In this document: one piece after another, positions 8,212-17,025 of the stretch
Layout of the letters: the number at the start of each line of letters is the position of its first letter
Numbering within the stretch: position 1 is the stretch's first letter
Translations under genes and position numbers: made by a program
The notes under the pieces: generated by a model
What the model was told of the DNA's origin: nothing
The model's input: the letters and a program-made list of their open reading frames with translations, nothing else
Databases searched by the model: none
Assembly: GCF_015142735.1 (NCBI RefSeq)
Contig: NZ_JACSPN010000009.1
Coordinates: 1 to 64,000, forward strand
Source: Oerskovia douganii
Lineage (GTDB): Bacteria; Actinomycetota; Actinomycetes; Actinomycetales; Cellulomonadaceae
DNA length: 64,000 nt
Direction of reading: 5' to 3'

Positions 8212-11200
8212 TCACACGCTCGAGTAGGCCACGACGCCGCGGCGGACGGCCTCGATGGCGCGGACCGCGGTCCTGCGCATCGCGGGGGTGGGGGCCGCGG
8301 TCGCGAGCTGGTCGAGGACGTCGATGATCTGCTTGCACCAGCGCACGAAGTCGCCCGCGGCGAGCTCGGAGCCCCGCAGGACGGCGTCGAGGCTGCGGCC
8401 GGTCGCCCACCGGTGCACGGCCGCGACGAGCCCCAGGTCGAGGCTGCCGGTCGCGTCGATGTGGTGGGCCTCCTCGAGGTCGTCGACCTCGGACCACACG
8501 ACGACGGTCGCGTCGAGCGCCCGTGCGAGCCTGCCCTGGGGGCCGCCGGGCACGTAGGGCTCGCCCGGCTCCTCGCGGCGCGCCGAGAAGACGAGGGCCG
8601 AGACGACGGCGGCGAGCCCTGCCGGGTCGAGGTCGTCCCACACGCCGCGGCGCAGGCACTCGGCGAGCAGCAGGTCGTTCTCGGCGTAGAGCCGGCGCAG
8701 CCACTGGCCGGCGTCGGTCACCCGGACGTCGGGGGCGGGCGTCCGTCCTGGTCGGGGGCGGGTCGTGGCGGGTGCTGTCCCGGTCGTGCCCGGGCCAGCG
8801 GCGGGCGTGTCCTCGAGTGCGCCACCGCTCGCGGGGTGCGGGTCGACCTCGAGGTAGCCCAGGCCCGTGAGGATGTCGCAGATGCGGTCGAAGACGCGCG
8901 CGATCGACCCGGTGCGGCCCTCGACGCGGCGCACCAGGGCGTCGTGCTCCTTCTTGAGCCGGGCCCAGCGCTCGGCCCAGCGGGCGTGGTCCTCGCGGTC
9001 GGGGCAGTCGTGGCAGGGGTGGGCGCGCAGGGCGGCGCGCAGGCGGCTGAGCTCCTTGTCGTCGGCGGCGGCCGCGCGCACCCGGTGGGCCTTGCCGTGG
9101 GCGGGTGCGCCGGGGGTGTCGACGAACGCGCCGAGGGCGTTGCGCAGCGACGAGGCCAGGTCGCGGCGGGCGGCGGGGACGCGCGGGTTGAAGGTCTTGG
9201 GGATGCGGACCTTGCCGACGGTGCGGATCCCTGACGGGGCGTCGGCGACCGTGAGCTTCTTGACGTGCTTGTCCTCGGTCAGCACGGTGGGGCGCGGGCC
9301 GTCGAAGCCGCCGTCCTTGCCCGGGTCGAGCACCACGACGTAGCCGGCGCGCCGGCCCGTGGGGAGCTCGACGACGTCGCCCACGCGCAGGTTCTCGAAG
9401 TCGGCCACGACCTGGGCGCGCCGGGCCCGCTGGTCCGACTTCGACAGGTCGGCCTCGCGGTTCGCGATGGCGCGCCGCAGCCGGGCGTACTCGCTGAAGT
9501 CGCCGCGGTCGCACGTCATGGCCTGCGCGTACCCCTCGAGGGCCTCGGCGTGCGCCTGGGCCTGCTTGGCCAGGCCCACGACGCCACGGTCGGCCTGGAA
9601 CTGGGCGAACGACGTCTCCAGGACGTCGCGGGCGCGCTCGCGGCCGACCTGCGCCACGAGGTTGACGGCCATGTTGTACGTGGGCCGGAACGAGGACTTG
9701 AGGGGGTACAGGCGCTTGGACGCGAGTCCCGCGAGGGCGACCGGGTCGAGCCCGGGGTGGTCGACGACGACGGCGTGCCCCTCGACGTCGATGCCTCGCC
9801 GTCCGGCGCGCCCCGTGAGCTGGGTGTACTCCCCCGGGGTCATGTCGACGTGCGAGGTCCCGTCCCACTTCACGAGCTTCTCGAGCACGACCGAGCGGGC
9901 GGGCATGTTGATGCCGAGGGCGAGGGTCTCGGTCGCGAACACGACCTTGACCAGTCCCCTGCTGAACAGGTCCTCGACGATCTCCTTGAAGATGGGCAGC
10001 ATCCCGGCGTGGTGGGCGGCGATGCCGCGCGCGAGGGACTCGCTCCACGTCCAGTACCCCAGGACGTCGAGGTCCTCGGCGGGCAGGGTCGCGCTGCGTT
10101 CCTCGACGGTCGCGCGGATCTCGGCCTCCTGCGCGGGCGTCGTCAGCCGCAGCCCCGCGGCCAGGCACTGGGTCACGGCGGCCTCGCACCCCGCGCGGGA
10201 GAAGATGAAGAAGATCGCGGGCAGCAGGCCGTCGGCGTCCAGGGCGTCGACCACGGCGAACCGCGGCGGGGTGCGGCGTCCGCCCCCGTCCCCCGACCCG
10301 CCGCCGCGGTACCCACCCGGCCCGCCGCGGCCCCCGCGTCCGCGATAGCCGCGGTCACCTCCCCGGCCGCCGCGCCCGGGGTACCCGCCGTCGCGGGAGC
10401 CGCTGCGGAACGCGGCGAGGAGGTCGGGGTTGATGGGCGGGTTGACCCCGGGGTCGGTCGGGTCGACGTGCCCCGCGTACAGGTCGATCAGGTCCGCCCC
10501 GGTGCCGGGGCGCACGACCTCGCCCGGGGTGCGGGGGCCGCGGTGGCGCGAGCCGACGAGGACGTGCTGCCACAGGGGGACGGGTCGGCGCTCGCTGACG
10601 ATGACGGCGGTGTCGCCGCGGACCATCTCGAGCCAGTCGCCGAACTCCTCGGCGTTGGACACGGTCGCGGACAGGGACACGAGCTGGACGTCGTCGTCGA
10701 GGTGGATGATGACCTCTTCCCAGACGGGTCCGCGGAAGCGGTCGGCGAGGTAGTGGACCTCGTCCATGACGACGAACGCGAGGCCGTCGAGGGCGCGCGA
10801 GCCCGCGTAGAGCATGTTGCGCAGGACCTCGGTCGTCATGACGACGACGGGGGCGTCGCCGTTGATGGAGGTGTCGCCCGTGAGCAGGCCCACCTGGTCG
10901 GCGCCGTGGCGGCGGACGAGGTCGGCGTACTTCTGGTTCGACAGGGCCTTGATGGGGGTCGTGTAGAAGGCCTTGCGGCCGCCGGCGAGCGCGAGGTGGA
11001 CGGCGAACTCCCCCACGACGGTCTTGCCGGCGCCCGTGGGGGCGGCGACGAGGACGCCGCGGCCCTCCTCGAGGGCTTGGCAGGCGCGGACCTGGAAGTC
11101 GTCGAAGGGGAAGCCGACGACCTCGCGGAACGCGGCGAGCTGGGTGCGGGACGCGGCCTGGAGGGCGCGTGAGGCCGCGTACCGTTCCGCGGGGCTCGCC

Positions 11201-11256
11201 GGGCCGTGGGTGTCGTCGTCTCCGGAGGTGCCGGCGGTGCGGGGTGCTGCGGTCAT
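8212..11256 (-). CDS. helY: Ski2/Mtr4-like DExH RNA helicase HelY
   Basis: A 1014-residue superfamily 2 helicase. Motif I APTGAGKT is at residues 72-79, motif Ia TTPIKALSNQK at ~99, motif II DEVH at 165-168 and motif III SLSAT near 193; ETLALGINMPARSV and the motif VI segment QLTGRAGRRGID follow. The C-terminal DSHCT-type domain is as in mycobacterial HelY. An Arg/Gly/Tyr-rich insert (repeats such as GRGGRGG and GGYRGG) occupies about residues 290-330, between the two RecA lobes, and could act as an RNA-binding RGG segment. The ATG at 11256 is exactly 6 nt after TAGGGT, indicating a leaderless transcript. Its place after the paf and tat genes matches the Mycobacterium tuberculosis order pafB-pafC-tatA-tatC-helY. 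Confidence 0.96.
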   Translation of the reverse strand: MTAAPRTAGTSGDDDTHGPASPAERYAASRALQAASRTQLAAFREVVGFPFDDFQVRACQALEEGRGVLVAAPTGAGKTVVGEFAVHLALAGGRKAFYTTPIKALSNQKYADLVRRHGADQVGLLTGDTSINGDAPVVVMTTEVLRNMLYAGSRALDGLAFVVMDEVHYLADRFRGPVWEEVIIHLDDDVQLVSLSATVSNAEEFGDWLEMVRGDTAVIVSERRPVPLWQHVLVGSRHRGPRTPGEVVRPGTGADLIDLYAGHVDPTDPGVNPPINPDLLAAFRSGSRDGGYPGRGGRGGDRGYRGRGGRGGPGGYRGGGSGDGGGRRTPPRFAVVDALDADGLLPAIFFIFSRAGCEAAVTQCLAAGLRLTTPAQEAEIRATVEERSATLPAEDLDVLGYWTWSESLARGIAAHHAGMLPIFKEIVEDLFSRGLVKVVFATETLALGINMPARSVVLEKLVKWDGTSHVDMTPGEYTQLTGRAGRRGIDVEGHAVVVDHPGLDPVALAGLASKRLYPLKSSFRPTYNMAVNLVAQVGRERARDVLETSFAQFQADRGVVGLAKQAQAHAEALEGYAQAMTCDRGDFSEYARLRRAIANREADLSKSDQRARRAQVVADFENLRVGDVVELPTGRRAGYVVVLDPGKDGGFDGPRPTVLTEDKHVKKLTVADAPSGIRTVGKVRIPKTFNPRVPAARRDLASSLRNALGAFVDTPGAPAHGKAHRVRAAAADDKELSRLRAALRAHPCHDCPDREDHARWAERWARLKKEHDALVRRVEGRTGSIARVFDRICDILTGLGYLEVDPHPASGGALEDTPAAGPGTTGTAPATTRPRPGRTPAPDVRVTDAGQWLRRLYAENDLLLAECLRRGVWDDLDPAGLAAVVSALVFSARREEPGEPYVPGGPQGRLARALDATVVVWSEVDDLEEAHHIDATGSLDLGLVAAVHRWATGRSLDAVLRGSELAAGDFVRWCKQIIDVLDQLATAAPTPAMRRTAVRAIEAVRRGVVAYSSV

Positions 11257-11356
11257 GCCACCACCCTACGGTCCGGGGGTGTCGGTCCGTGGGGCTTTTC
11301 GCCGTCGGGCGCGCACGGGCCGCGCGTGCCCGGGGCTGCGCGCCCGACCGGGTGGG

Positions 11357-12403
11357 TCAGTCCCGCGGCGCGGTGGTGCGTCCGTCGAGGACGTGCAGCG
11401 CACCGGGGACGACGCGCACGCGCACGGGCAGCCGGGAGATGCGTTCCCCGTCGGCGAAGGCCGGGGGTGGTGGGCGTCCTGCGTCGGTCGCCTCCAGGAG
11501 GACGGACGTGACCTGGCGGACGTCGACCGCGGGGTGGTGCACGTGCTTCCCCCGGTACATGCCGGGGAAGACGCGGGCGGCGCCCAGGCGGGTCAGGGGT
11601 CCGGCGGTGACGAGGTCGAGGAGGCCGTCGTCGATCGCGGCGTCGGGGGCGATCTGCACGCCGCCGCCGAAGCGGTGGCCGTTGGCGACGGCGACCACGG
11701 TCCCGGGCGAGGACCACACGAAGGGGTGCGCTGCGGCGTCGGGCCCGTCGCCGGGCGCGAGGTCGGCGGTGATGCGGTACCCGTAGGGGTGGAAGCGGGC
11801 GAGCTCGCTCGCGACGGCGCGCACGTACTTGGCGCCGCCGCGCGGCCACGTCAGGGCGTTGGCGTGGGCGTTGACGGCGGCGTCGAGCCCCGCGGACAGG
11901 ACGCCGCAGAACCAGCGTGCGCGCCCCGGGCGGGGTGCGAGGTCGGTGTCGAGGGGTTCGGCGCGGGCGGCGTCCACGACCCGCACCCCGCCCGTCCCCG
12001 CCGAGCGGGCGGCGAGGGCCGTGGTGAGGAGCCCGACGGCGGCGGGCACGTCGTGCACGGGGAGGTCGAGGGCCGAGGCGAAGTCGTTGCCGGTGCCTGC
12101 CGCGACGACGCCCAGCGGGACGTGCGTCCCGGCGACGGCGTTGACGCCGAGGTGGACCATGCCGTCGCCGCCGACGACGACGAGCGCGTCGACCCGCCCG
12201 GCCGGGCCGCGGCCCGCCACGGCGTCGCGGGCGTTCTCGAGCGCGAGGGGTGCGTTGGGGGCGCTGAGGTCGACGACGTCGTGGCCGGCCTCCCGCAGGA
12301 GGGCGAGGGTGCGCAGCCCGTCCCCCCGTCCCCGCCCGCGGTCGGCCGTCGGGTTGACGACGACGGCGAGGCGGGCAGGGCGGGGTGCGGGCCGCTCAGG
12401 CAC
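11357..12403 (-). CDS. Diacylglycerol/lipid kinase family protein
   Basis: A 348-residue DagK/YegS-type kinase. The catalytic N-domain shows VVVNPTADRGRG, the nucleotide-binding VVVGGDGMVHLGVNAV (GGDG motif, residues ~77-80) and the GVVAAGTGNDFA loop. The C-domain carries NGHRFGGGVQIAPDAAIDDGLLD. Proteins of this group phosphorylate diacylglycerol, sphingoid bases or similar lipids at the membrane surface; the substrate is not predictable. The GTG start overlaps the 3' end of tatC by 8 bp, so it is translationally coupled to tatC. This gene is an addition between tatC and helY relative to the mycobacterial order. Confidence 0.92.
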   Translation of the reverse strand: MPERPAPRPARLAVVVNPTADRGRGRGDGLRTLALLREAGHDVVDLSAPNAPLALENARDAVAGRGPAGRVDALVVVGGDGMVHLGVNAVAGTHVPLGVVAAGTGNDFASALDLPVHDVPAAVGLLTTALAARSAGTGGVRVVDAARAEPLDTDLAPRPGRARWFCGVLSAGLDAAVNAHANALTWPRGGAKYVRAVASELARFHPYGYRITADLAPGDGPDAAAHPFVWSSPGTVVAVANGHRFGGGVQIAPDAAIDDGLLDLVTAGPLTRLGAARVFPGMYRGKHVHHPAVDVRQVTSVLLEATDAGRPPPPAFADGERISRLPVRVRVVPGALHVLDGRTTAPRD

Positions 12404-13181
12404 CGGAGAGCGCGGCGGCCAGGCGCTTGTCGGTGCTGCGGTCGCGCAGGATCGCGATCCCCAGGGCGGCGAAGTACAGGAAGCAGATGGGCAGGGCCAC
12501 GAAGATCATGGTGAGCGCGTCGGGCGTCGGGGTCATGACGGCCGCGAACACGAACGCCACGAGGATGGCCCAGCGCCACCCGGCGAGCAGGGTCGTCGCC
12601 CGCAGCAGGCCGGCGAAGTTCAGCGCGACCAGGACCACGGGCAGGACGAACGCGAGCCCGAACGCCAGGACCAGGCGCATCACGAAGCTCAGGTACCCCT
12701 GGGCGTCCGTGAGGTTGGACGCCCCGTCCGGAAGGAACGACGCCAGGATGTCGACCGCGTGCGGCAGGACCCACCACGCCAGGAACACCCCGCCCAGGAA
12801 GAGCGGCACCGACGCCCCGAGGAACCCCACGGCGTAGTGGCGCTCCTTGCGCGTCAGTCCCGGGGTGATGAACGCCCAGAGCTGGTAGAGCCACCACGGG
12901 CACGACACCAGGACCCCGAGGAACAAGGAGACCTTGATCTTCATGTCGAGCGCGGTCGCCATGCCCGAGTAGTTCAGGTTGATGACCTTGTCCTGCGCGG
13001 CCGCGGCCGCCTCGAGAGGAGCCTGGAGCGCGGCCAGCAGCGGTTCGTACAGGAACCACCCGCCGATCGCACCCACGACGAGCCCGCACGAGACCAGGAA
13101 GAGCCGCTTGCGGATCTCCAGCAGGTGCTCACGCAGGGGCATGCGCCCCTCGGGGGACCTGGCCGTCTTCGAACCGGCCAC
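12396..13181 (-). CDS. tatC: Sec-independent translocase subunit TatC
   Basis: A 261-residue polytopic membrane protein. It has the TatC start MPLREHLLEIRKRLF at ~14, the first periplasmic loop ending in KVSLFLGVLVSCPWWLYQLWAFITPGLTRKER (family signature for signal-peptide recognition) and six hydrophobic segments. It works with TatA to export folded proteins with twin-arginine signals. It starts 3 nt after the tatA stop and overlaps the lipid kinase downstream. No tatB-like gene is present here; many actinobacteria encode tatB elsewhere. Confidence 0.97.
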   Translation of the reverse strand: MAGSKTARSPEGRMPLREHLLEIRKRLFLVSCGLVVGAIGGWFLYEPLLAALQAPLEAAAAAQDKVINLNYSGMATALDMKIKVSLFLGVLVSCPWWLYQLWAFITPGLTRKERHYAVGFLGASVPLFLGGVFLAWWVLPHAVDILASFLPDGASNLTDAQGYLSFVMRLVLAFGLAFVLPVVLVALNFAGLLRATTLLAGWRWAILVAFVFAAVMTPTPDALTMIFVALPICFLYFAALGIAILRDRSTDKRLAAALSGA

Positions 13182-13184
13182 GGG

Positions 13185-13382
13185 TCAGGCCTTGGGGGCG
13201 TCGTCATCCTTGACGGCAGGCTCCGCGGGCTTGTCGTCGTCGCGCAGGTCCTTGACCTCGCTCTTGAAGATCTTGAGCGACTGGCCCACGCTGCGCGCCA
13301 GGTCAGGAAGTCGCTTCGCCCCGAACAGGAGCAGCACGACGACAAGAAGGACGATGATGTGCCAGGGCTTCAGCATGCCCAT
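13185..13382 (-). CDS. tatA: Sec-independent translocase subunit TatA
   Basis: A 65-residue pore subunit with one N-terminal membrane helix (MGMLKPWHIIVLLVVVLLLF), the FG hinge (FGAKRLPDLARSVGQSLKIF), an amphipathic helix and an acidic/Lys-rich tail (DDDKPAEPAVKDDDAPKA). ATG 13382 follows GAGGAG by 8 nt; the longer reading from 13409 has no ribosome site. tatC follows at once. Confidence 0.96.
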   Translation of the reverse strand: MGMLKPWHIIVLLVVVLLLFGAKRLPDLARSVGQSLKIFKSEVKDLRDDDKPAEPAVKDDDAPKA

Positions 13383-13427
13383 GAGATGGCTCCTCGGAGT
13401 CGGACGCAAGTCTTGTTGTCGCAGATC

Positions 13428-13754
13428 CTACGCGTTGAATCGGCGCCACCGGACCCACGTCTCCTGGTTGCGTGTCCTGCGCAGCGCCCGACGCTCGGCG
13501 CGCTGCTCCCGCAGCTCCTCCACGCGCTCGCGCAGCGGCTCCGGGTCGTCGAACAGGGTGGGCGCCGTGCTGGGCTGGGAAGCCTGCAGGGCCGCCGTGA
13601 TCTCGTCGGTCCGCTGCGCGAACCGGTCCATCACGACCGACGCCTCCGACACCTGCCGCAGGAGCGCCTTCGCCTTGCGCCACAGGTCGCGCCCCAGGAA
13701 GAACGCGCCGACGAGCGTGCCGACGACCAGGACCGACCAGATGGTGAACCACAT
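13428..13754 (-). CDS. Small single-pass membrane protein of unknown function
   Basis: A 108-residue protein with one N-terminal membrane helix (MWFTIWSVLVVGTLVGAFFLG), then a likely alpha-helical cytoplasmic part rich in charged residues and a basic C-terminus (EQRAERRALRRTRNQETWVRWRRF). No known domain recognised. The start codon lies 7 nt after TAGGCT, so it may be transcribed from its own leaderless promoter inside the pafC-tatA gap. The layout (anchor plus coiled helix next to tatA) superficially recalls TatB, but the FG hinge and the PE motif of TatB are missing, so I do not call it that. Confidence 0.75.
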   Translation of the reverse strand: MWFTIWSVLVVGTLVGAFFLGRDLWRKAKALLRQVSEASVVMDRFAQRTDEITAALQASQPSTAPTLFDDPEPLRERVEELREQRAERRALRRTRNQETWVRWRRFNA

Positions 13755-13764
13755 GCCGTCCAGC

Positions 13765-14757
13765 CTAGTTCGCGGACGGCGCGCCCGGGGCCGGGTCCCC
13801 GAACTCGTGCCCGTACGCGGCCAGGGCGGCGCTCGCGGCCTGCGCGACGTCGTCGGCGACCTCCTGGGGCGTGACCGCCAGGACGTGGCGGGCGTGCTCG
13901 AGGAGCAGGCGGCGCAACCACACCGGGTTGGTGACGCGCAAGGACACCTCGAACGCGCCGTCGGGCAGGTTGCGGACCTTCTCGACGGGGACCTGCTCCG
14001 CGACCCAGCGCGCCGGGCTCGCGAACGTGATCGTCGCCAGCGGTGCGTCGCCCGTGGGCGTGAAGTCGACCTCGGTCGGCAGGTCGTGCTCGCCCGCGGG
14101 CACGTCGAGCTCGGTCGCGGCCAGGAGCCGGTCGAGCCGGAACGTGCGCTGCCCCTGCGCCCGGTGGCACCACGCGAGGAGGTAGGAGTACGCGTCCTGG
14201 GTGTGCAGGGCCACGGGGTCGATCTCGCGCTCGGACACGACGTCGGAGCTCGTCACGTACCGCACGCGCAGCCGGTGCCGGTTCGCCAGCGCCGACGACA
14301 CCGCGGCCACGACCTCGGGGGCGCCGTCGGGAGACAGCCGCACGTCCAGTGCCGCCGCGGCCTCGCCCGTCGCGCCCGTGAGCTTGTCCAGGACGGACGC
14401 GACGACGTCGGCCCGCGCCCGGTCCGAGCGCACCGCCGGGGTCTCCCCCATGGCGCGCAGCGCCGCGATGAGCGCCACCGCCTCCCGCGTCCCCAGCCGC
14501 AGGGGACGCGTCATGCCGCGCGCCTCCGTGAGCCGTACCACGCCCCGCTCCAGGGAGTCCGCGTCGAAGTCGATCAGGTCGTCCGGCCAGTACCCCGGGG
14601 TGCCGGACACCCACAGGGCGTCGACGTCCTCCACGATCTGGCGCGTCGACACCCCGAACCGGGCCGCGAGCTCCTCCACGGGCACCCCGCCCGCACCGTC
14701 CAGGTAGGACACGATGCCCAGCAGCCGCACCAACCGGTCGTCCGCGCGCTCAGCCAC
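13765..14757 (-). CDS. pafC: WYL-domain transcriptional regulator PafC
   Basis: About 330 residues. An N-terminal helix-turn-helix (VPVEELAARFGVSTRQIVEDVDALW, ~20-45) is followed by the WYL domain with EREIDPVALHTQDAYSYLLAWCHRAQGQRTFRLDRL and a C-terminal WCX extension. With PafB it forms the PafBC heterodimer, which in mycobacteria activates the LexA/RecA-independent DNA damage response. GTG 14757 overlaps the pafB stop by 8 bp, implying coupled translation and a fixed stoichiometry. The characteristic WYL tripeptide is YLL here, a common variant in this subgroup. Confidence 0.93.
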   Translation of the reverse strand: MAERADDRLVRLLGIVSYLDGAGGVPVEELAARFGVSTRQIVEDVDALWVSGTPGYWPDDLIDFDADSLERGVVRLTEARGMTRPLRLGTREAVALIAALRAMGETPAVRSDRARADVVASVLDKLTGATGEAAAALDVRLSPDGAPEVVAAVSSALANRHRLRVRYVTSSDVVSEREIDPVALHTQDAYSYLLAWCHRAQGQRTFRLDRLLAATELDVPAGEHDLPTEVDFTPTGDAPLATITFASPARWVAEQVPVEKVRNLPDGAFEVSLRVTNPVWLRRLLLEHARHVLAVTPQEVADDVAQAASAALAAYGHEFGDPAPGAPSAN

Positions 14758-15817
14758 GCTGCTCCTCCGTGCTCGTCGAACCCTGCTCGTCGGACCCGAC
14801 CTGACCGGCCACCGCGGCAGGCGGCCGCCCCAGAGCCGCCGCGGACCACAGACGGCGCACGACGGCGTCACGCAGCTCCGCAGGGCTCAGCACCACGACC
14901 GCGTCGCCGTACCCCGCGATCTCGTCCGCGAACGCGTGCGGGTTCGTGAACGTCACGTGCACCACGTCCCGCCCGTCCGCACGCGGACCCGCGCCCGCAC
15001 CGTCGCCGTCGCTGCGCCCACGGGCCCGCAACGCCTCGGCACGCTCCGGCCCGATCGCCAGCCGCGCCTCCTGCTCCGTGCCCGCCCGCGCCCCCAGCAA
15101 CGCGTCCACGTCCACCCCGTCCGGGATCGTGAAAGCCCCCCCGCGGCCCAGCAGCCGCACCCTGCCCTCGATCCGGCTCAACCGGTACGCACGCGGCGCC
15201 AGGCGCTCGCGGTCGAACCCGAGCAGGTACCAGCCGCCCCGCCGGGCCGCGATCCGCCACGGCTCGACCGTGCGCGTCCGCACCTCGCCCGTCGACGCCG
15301 CCCGGTACGTGAACGACACGACCCGCAGGGCGTCGATCGCGTCGAGCAGCGGCCCGTACGCGTCGCCCACGGCCCGCACCCGCGGAGCCAGCCCCGCGAC
15401 CGCGTCGTTCGCGACCTCCCCCGCACCCGCGGCCCGCAGCTTCGTCAGGGCGCGCGAGATGTCCGTGCGCAACGTCTTGTCCTGCCAGAACTGCGCCGCC
15501 AGGGACAGCACCCCGAACTCCGCCGGGGTCAGGTCCACCGCAGGCAACGCGTACGCGTCCTGGTCGATCCGGTACCCGACGTCGTCGCTGTGCCCCCCGG
15601 CGTCGACCGTCACGATCGGTATCCCCAGGTCGCGCAACGAGTCCTTGTCGCGCTCGAACATGCGCTCGAACGCCTCCGGGGACGGCGCGTCGGCGTACCC
15701 CGCGACGCTCGTGCGGATCTGCTGCTTCGTCATCGACACGCTCGTGTTCACGAGGGCGATCACGAGGTTCAGAAGCCTCGCGGCAGGGTTGACTGGTTGA
15801 CTCGTCTGATCAGGCAT
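14750..15817 (-). CDS. pafB: WYL-domain transcriptional regulator PafB
   Basis: About 355 residues, partner of PafC. The N-terminal winged helix (RLLNLVIALVNTSVSMTKQQIRTSVAGY) is followed by the FERMFERDKDSLRDLGIPIVT linker typical of PafB and a WYL domain with VEPWRIAARRGGWYLLGFDRER. ATG 15817 is 8 nt from TAGCGT; GTG 15823 is an alternative in the same frame. The pup-proteasome genes that accompany pafB in mycobacteria are not beside it in this window: DUF3866 is divergent instead. Only 35 bp separate the two divergent start codons. Confidence 0.93.
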   Translation of the reverse strand: MPDQTSQPVNPAARLLNLVIALVNTSVSMTKQQIRTSVAGYADAPSPEAFERMFERDKDSLRDLGIPIVTVDAGGHSDDVGYRIDQDAYALPAVDLTPAEFGVLSLAAQFWQDKTLRTDISRALTKLRAAGAGEVANDAVAGLAPRVRAVGDAYGPLLDAIDALRVVSFTYRAASTGEVRTRTVEPWRIAARRGGWYLLGFDRERLAPRAYRLSRIEGRVRLLGRGGAFTIPDGVDVDALLGARAGTEQEARLAIGPERAEALRARGRSDGDGAGAGPRADGRDVVHVTFTNPHAFADEIAGYGDAVVVLSPAELRDAVVRRLWSAAALGRPPAAVAGQVGSDEQGSTSTEEQRG

Positions 15818-15825
15818 CGGCACCC

Positions 15826-15845
15826 ACGCTAACGAACGCTATCCT
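15826..15845. promoter_or_regulatory. Back-to-back -10 boxes of pafB and DUF3866
   Basis: TAGCGT (minus strand, 15831-15826) serves pafB and TATCCT (plus strand, 15840-15845) serves the DUF3866 operon. The two hexamers are 8 bp apart and both mRNAs would be leaderless or nearly so. Polymerase bound at one promoter should block the other. Confidence 0.65.
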
Positions 15846-15852
15846 CACCCGT

Positions 15853-17025
15853 GTGATGACGTGGCGTACAGCAAGGGTGATCTCCCGCGGCCGAGCCTGG
15901 CAAGGCGCGCAGGAGCTGACCGTCGAGCTCGACCACCCCCTGCCCTCCACGGCCGCCCCAGGCGCCGAGGAACGCCCCCGCACCGTGCGCGCCCTCGCCT
16001 ACACGCAGGTCGTCGGCGACCCCCAGGAAGGCGACCAGGTCCTCCTCAACGTCAGCGCCCTCGCCCGCGGCCTCGGGACCGGCGGCTACGCCCTCGTCGT
16101 CGCCCTCCCCGACGCGCTCCCCACCGACCCGGCGCCCGGCCCCGGCCACCTCGTCAAGGCCCGCTACACCCCCCTGCAAGCCCTCGTCCTCGGCGTCGAC
16201 GAGCAGGAGTCCCCCCACCACGACACCCTGCGCGACGCCGACGACCTCCACGGCATGCCCGTCGTCGTCGCCGACCTCCACTCCGCGCTGCCCGCCATCG
16301 TCGCCGGCGCCCGCCTCGCCGCCGCCCAGGACGGACGCCCCGCCCCCCGCATCGCCTACGTCATGACCGACGGCGGCGCCCTGCCCGCCGCGTTCTCCCG
16401 CACCGTCGCCGGCCTGCGCGACGCAGGATGGCTCCACACCTGCCTCACCGTCGGCCAGGCCTACGGCGGCGACCACGAGGCCGTCACCGTCCACACCGGG
16501 CTCCTCGCCGCCCGCCACGTCACCGGCGCAGACCTCACCATCGTCACCCAGGGCCCCGGCAACCTCGGCACCGGCACCCGCTGGGGCTTCTCCGGCGTCG
16601 CCGCCGGCGAAGCCCTCAACGCCACCGCCACCCTCGGCGGCCTCCCCGTCGCCTCCCTGCGCGTCTCCGGCGCAGACCCCCGCGACCGCCACCTCGGCAT
16701 CTCCCACCACTCCCTGACCGCCTACGGCCGCGTGGCGCTCGCGGCCAGCGACGTCGTCGTCCCCGTCCCCAGCCCCGACGTCGAAGCCCTCCCCGGGTGG
16801 GGGACCACCCTCACCACCCGCATCACCGAGCAGGCCGCACGGCTCGCCGCCCCCCACGGGCGCCACCGCCTCGTCCACGCCGACGCCGACGCCGCCCTCC
16901 TCAGCGCCCTGCGCACCACCCCCGTCGGCCTGTCCACCATGGGCCGCGGGCTCGACGACGACCCCGCCGCCTTCCTGGCCGCCGCCACCGCAGGCCTCCA
17001 CGCCGAGAGGAACCGACCCGCATGA
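15853..17025 (+). CDS. DUF3866 family protein
   Basis: A 390-residue protein of a family found next to pafBC/helY in actinobacteria; function unknown. Recognisable segments are RARAWQGAQELTV, LNVSALARGLGTGGYALVVA, GHLVKARYTPLQALVLGVDEQESPHH, IAYVMTDGGALPAAFSRTVAGLRDAGWL, TVGQAYGGDHEAVTVHTGL, TQGPGNLGTGTRWGFSGVAAGEALNA and LGISHHSLTAYGRVAL. The GTG at 15853 lies 7 nt after TATCCT; ATG 15856 is equally possible. The stop overlaps the next start (ATGA), so it begins a coupled six-gene operon. Codons are extremely C-ending here. Confidence 0.9.
   Translation: MMTWRTARVISRGRAWQGAQELTVELDHPLPSTAAPGAEERPRTVRALAYTQVVGDPQEGDQVLLNVSALARGLGTGGYALVVALPDALPTDPAPGPGHLVKARYTPLQALVLGVDEQESPHHDTLRDADDLHGMPVVVADLHSALPAIVAGARLAAAQDGRPAPRIAYVMTDGGALPAAFSRTVAGLRDAGWLHTCLTVGQAYGGDHEAVTVHTGLLAARHVTGADLTIVTQGPGNLGTGTRWGFSGVAAGEALNATATLGGLPVASLRVSGADPRDRHLGISHHSLTAYGRVALAASDVVVPVPSPDVEALPGWGTTLTTRITEQAARLAAPHGRHRLVHADADAALLSALRTTPVGLSTMGRGLDDDPAAFLAAATAGLHAERNRPA

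Noticed and set aside
13428-13754. TatB
   Set aside because: Although it is a single-anchor protein next to tatA, it lacks the hinge and amphipathic helix features of TatB.
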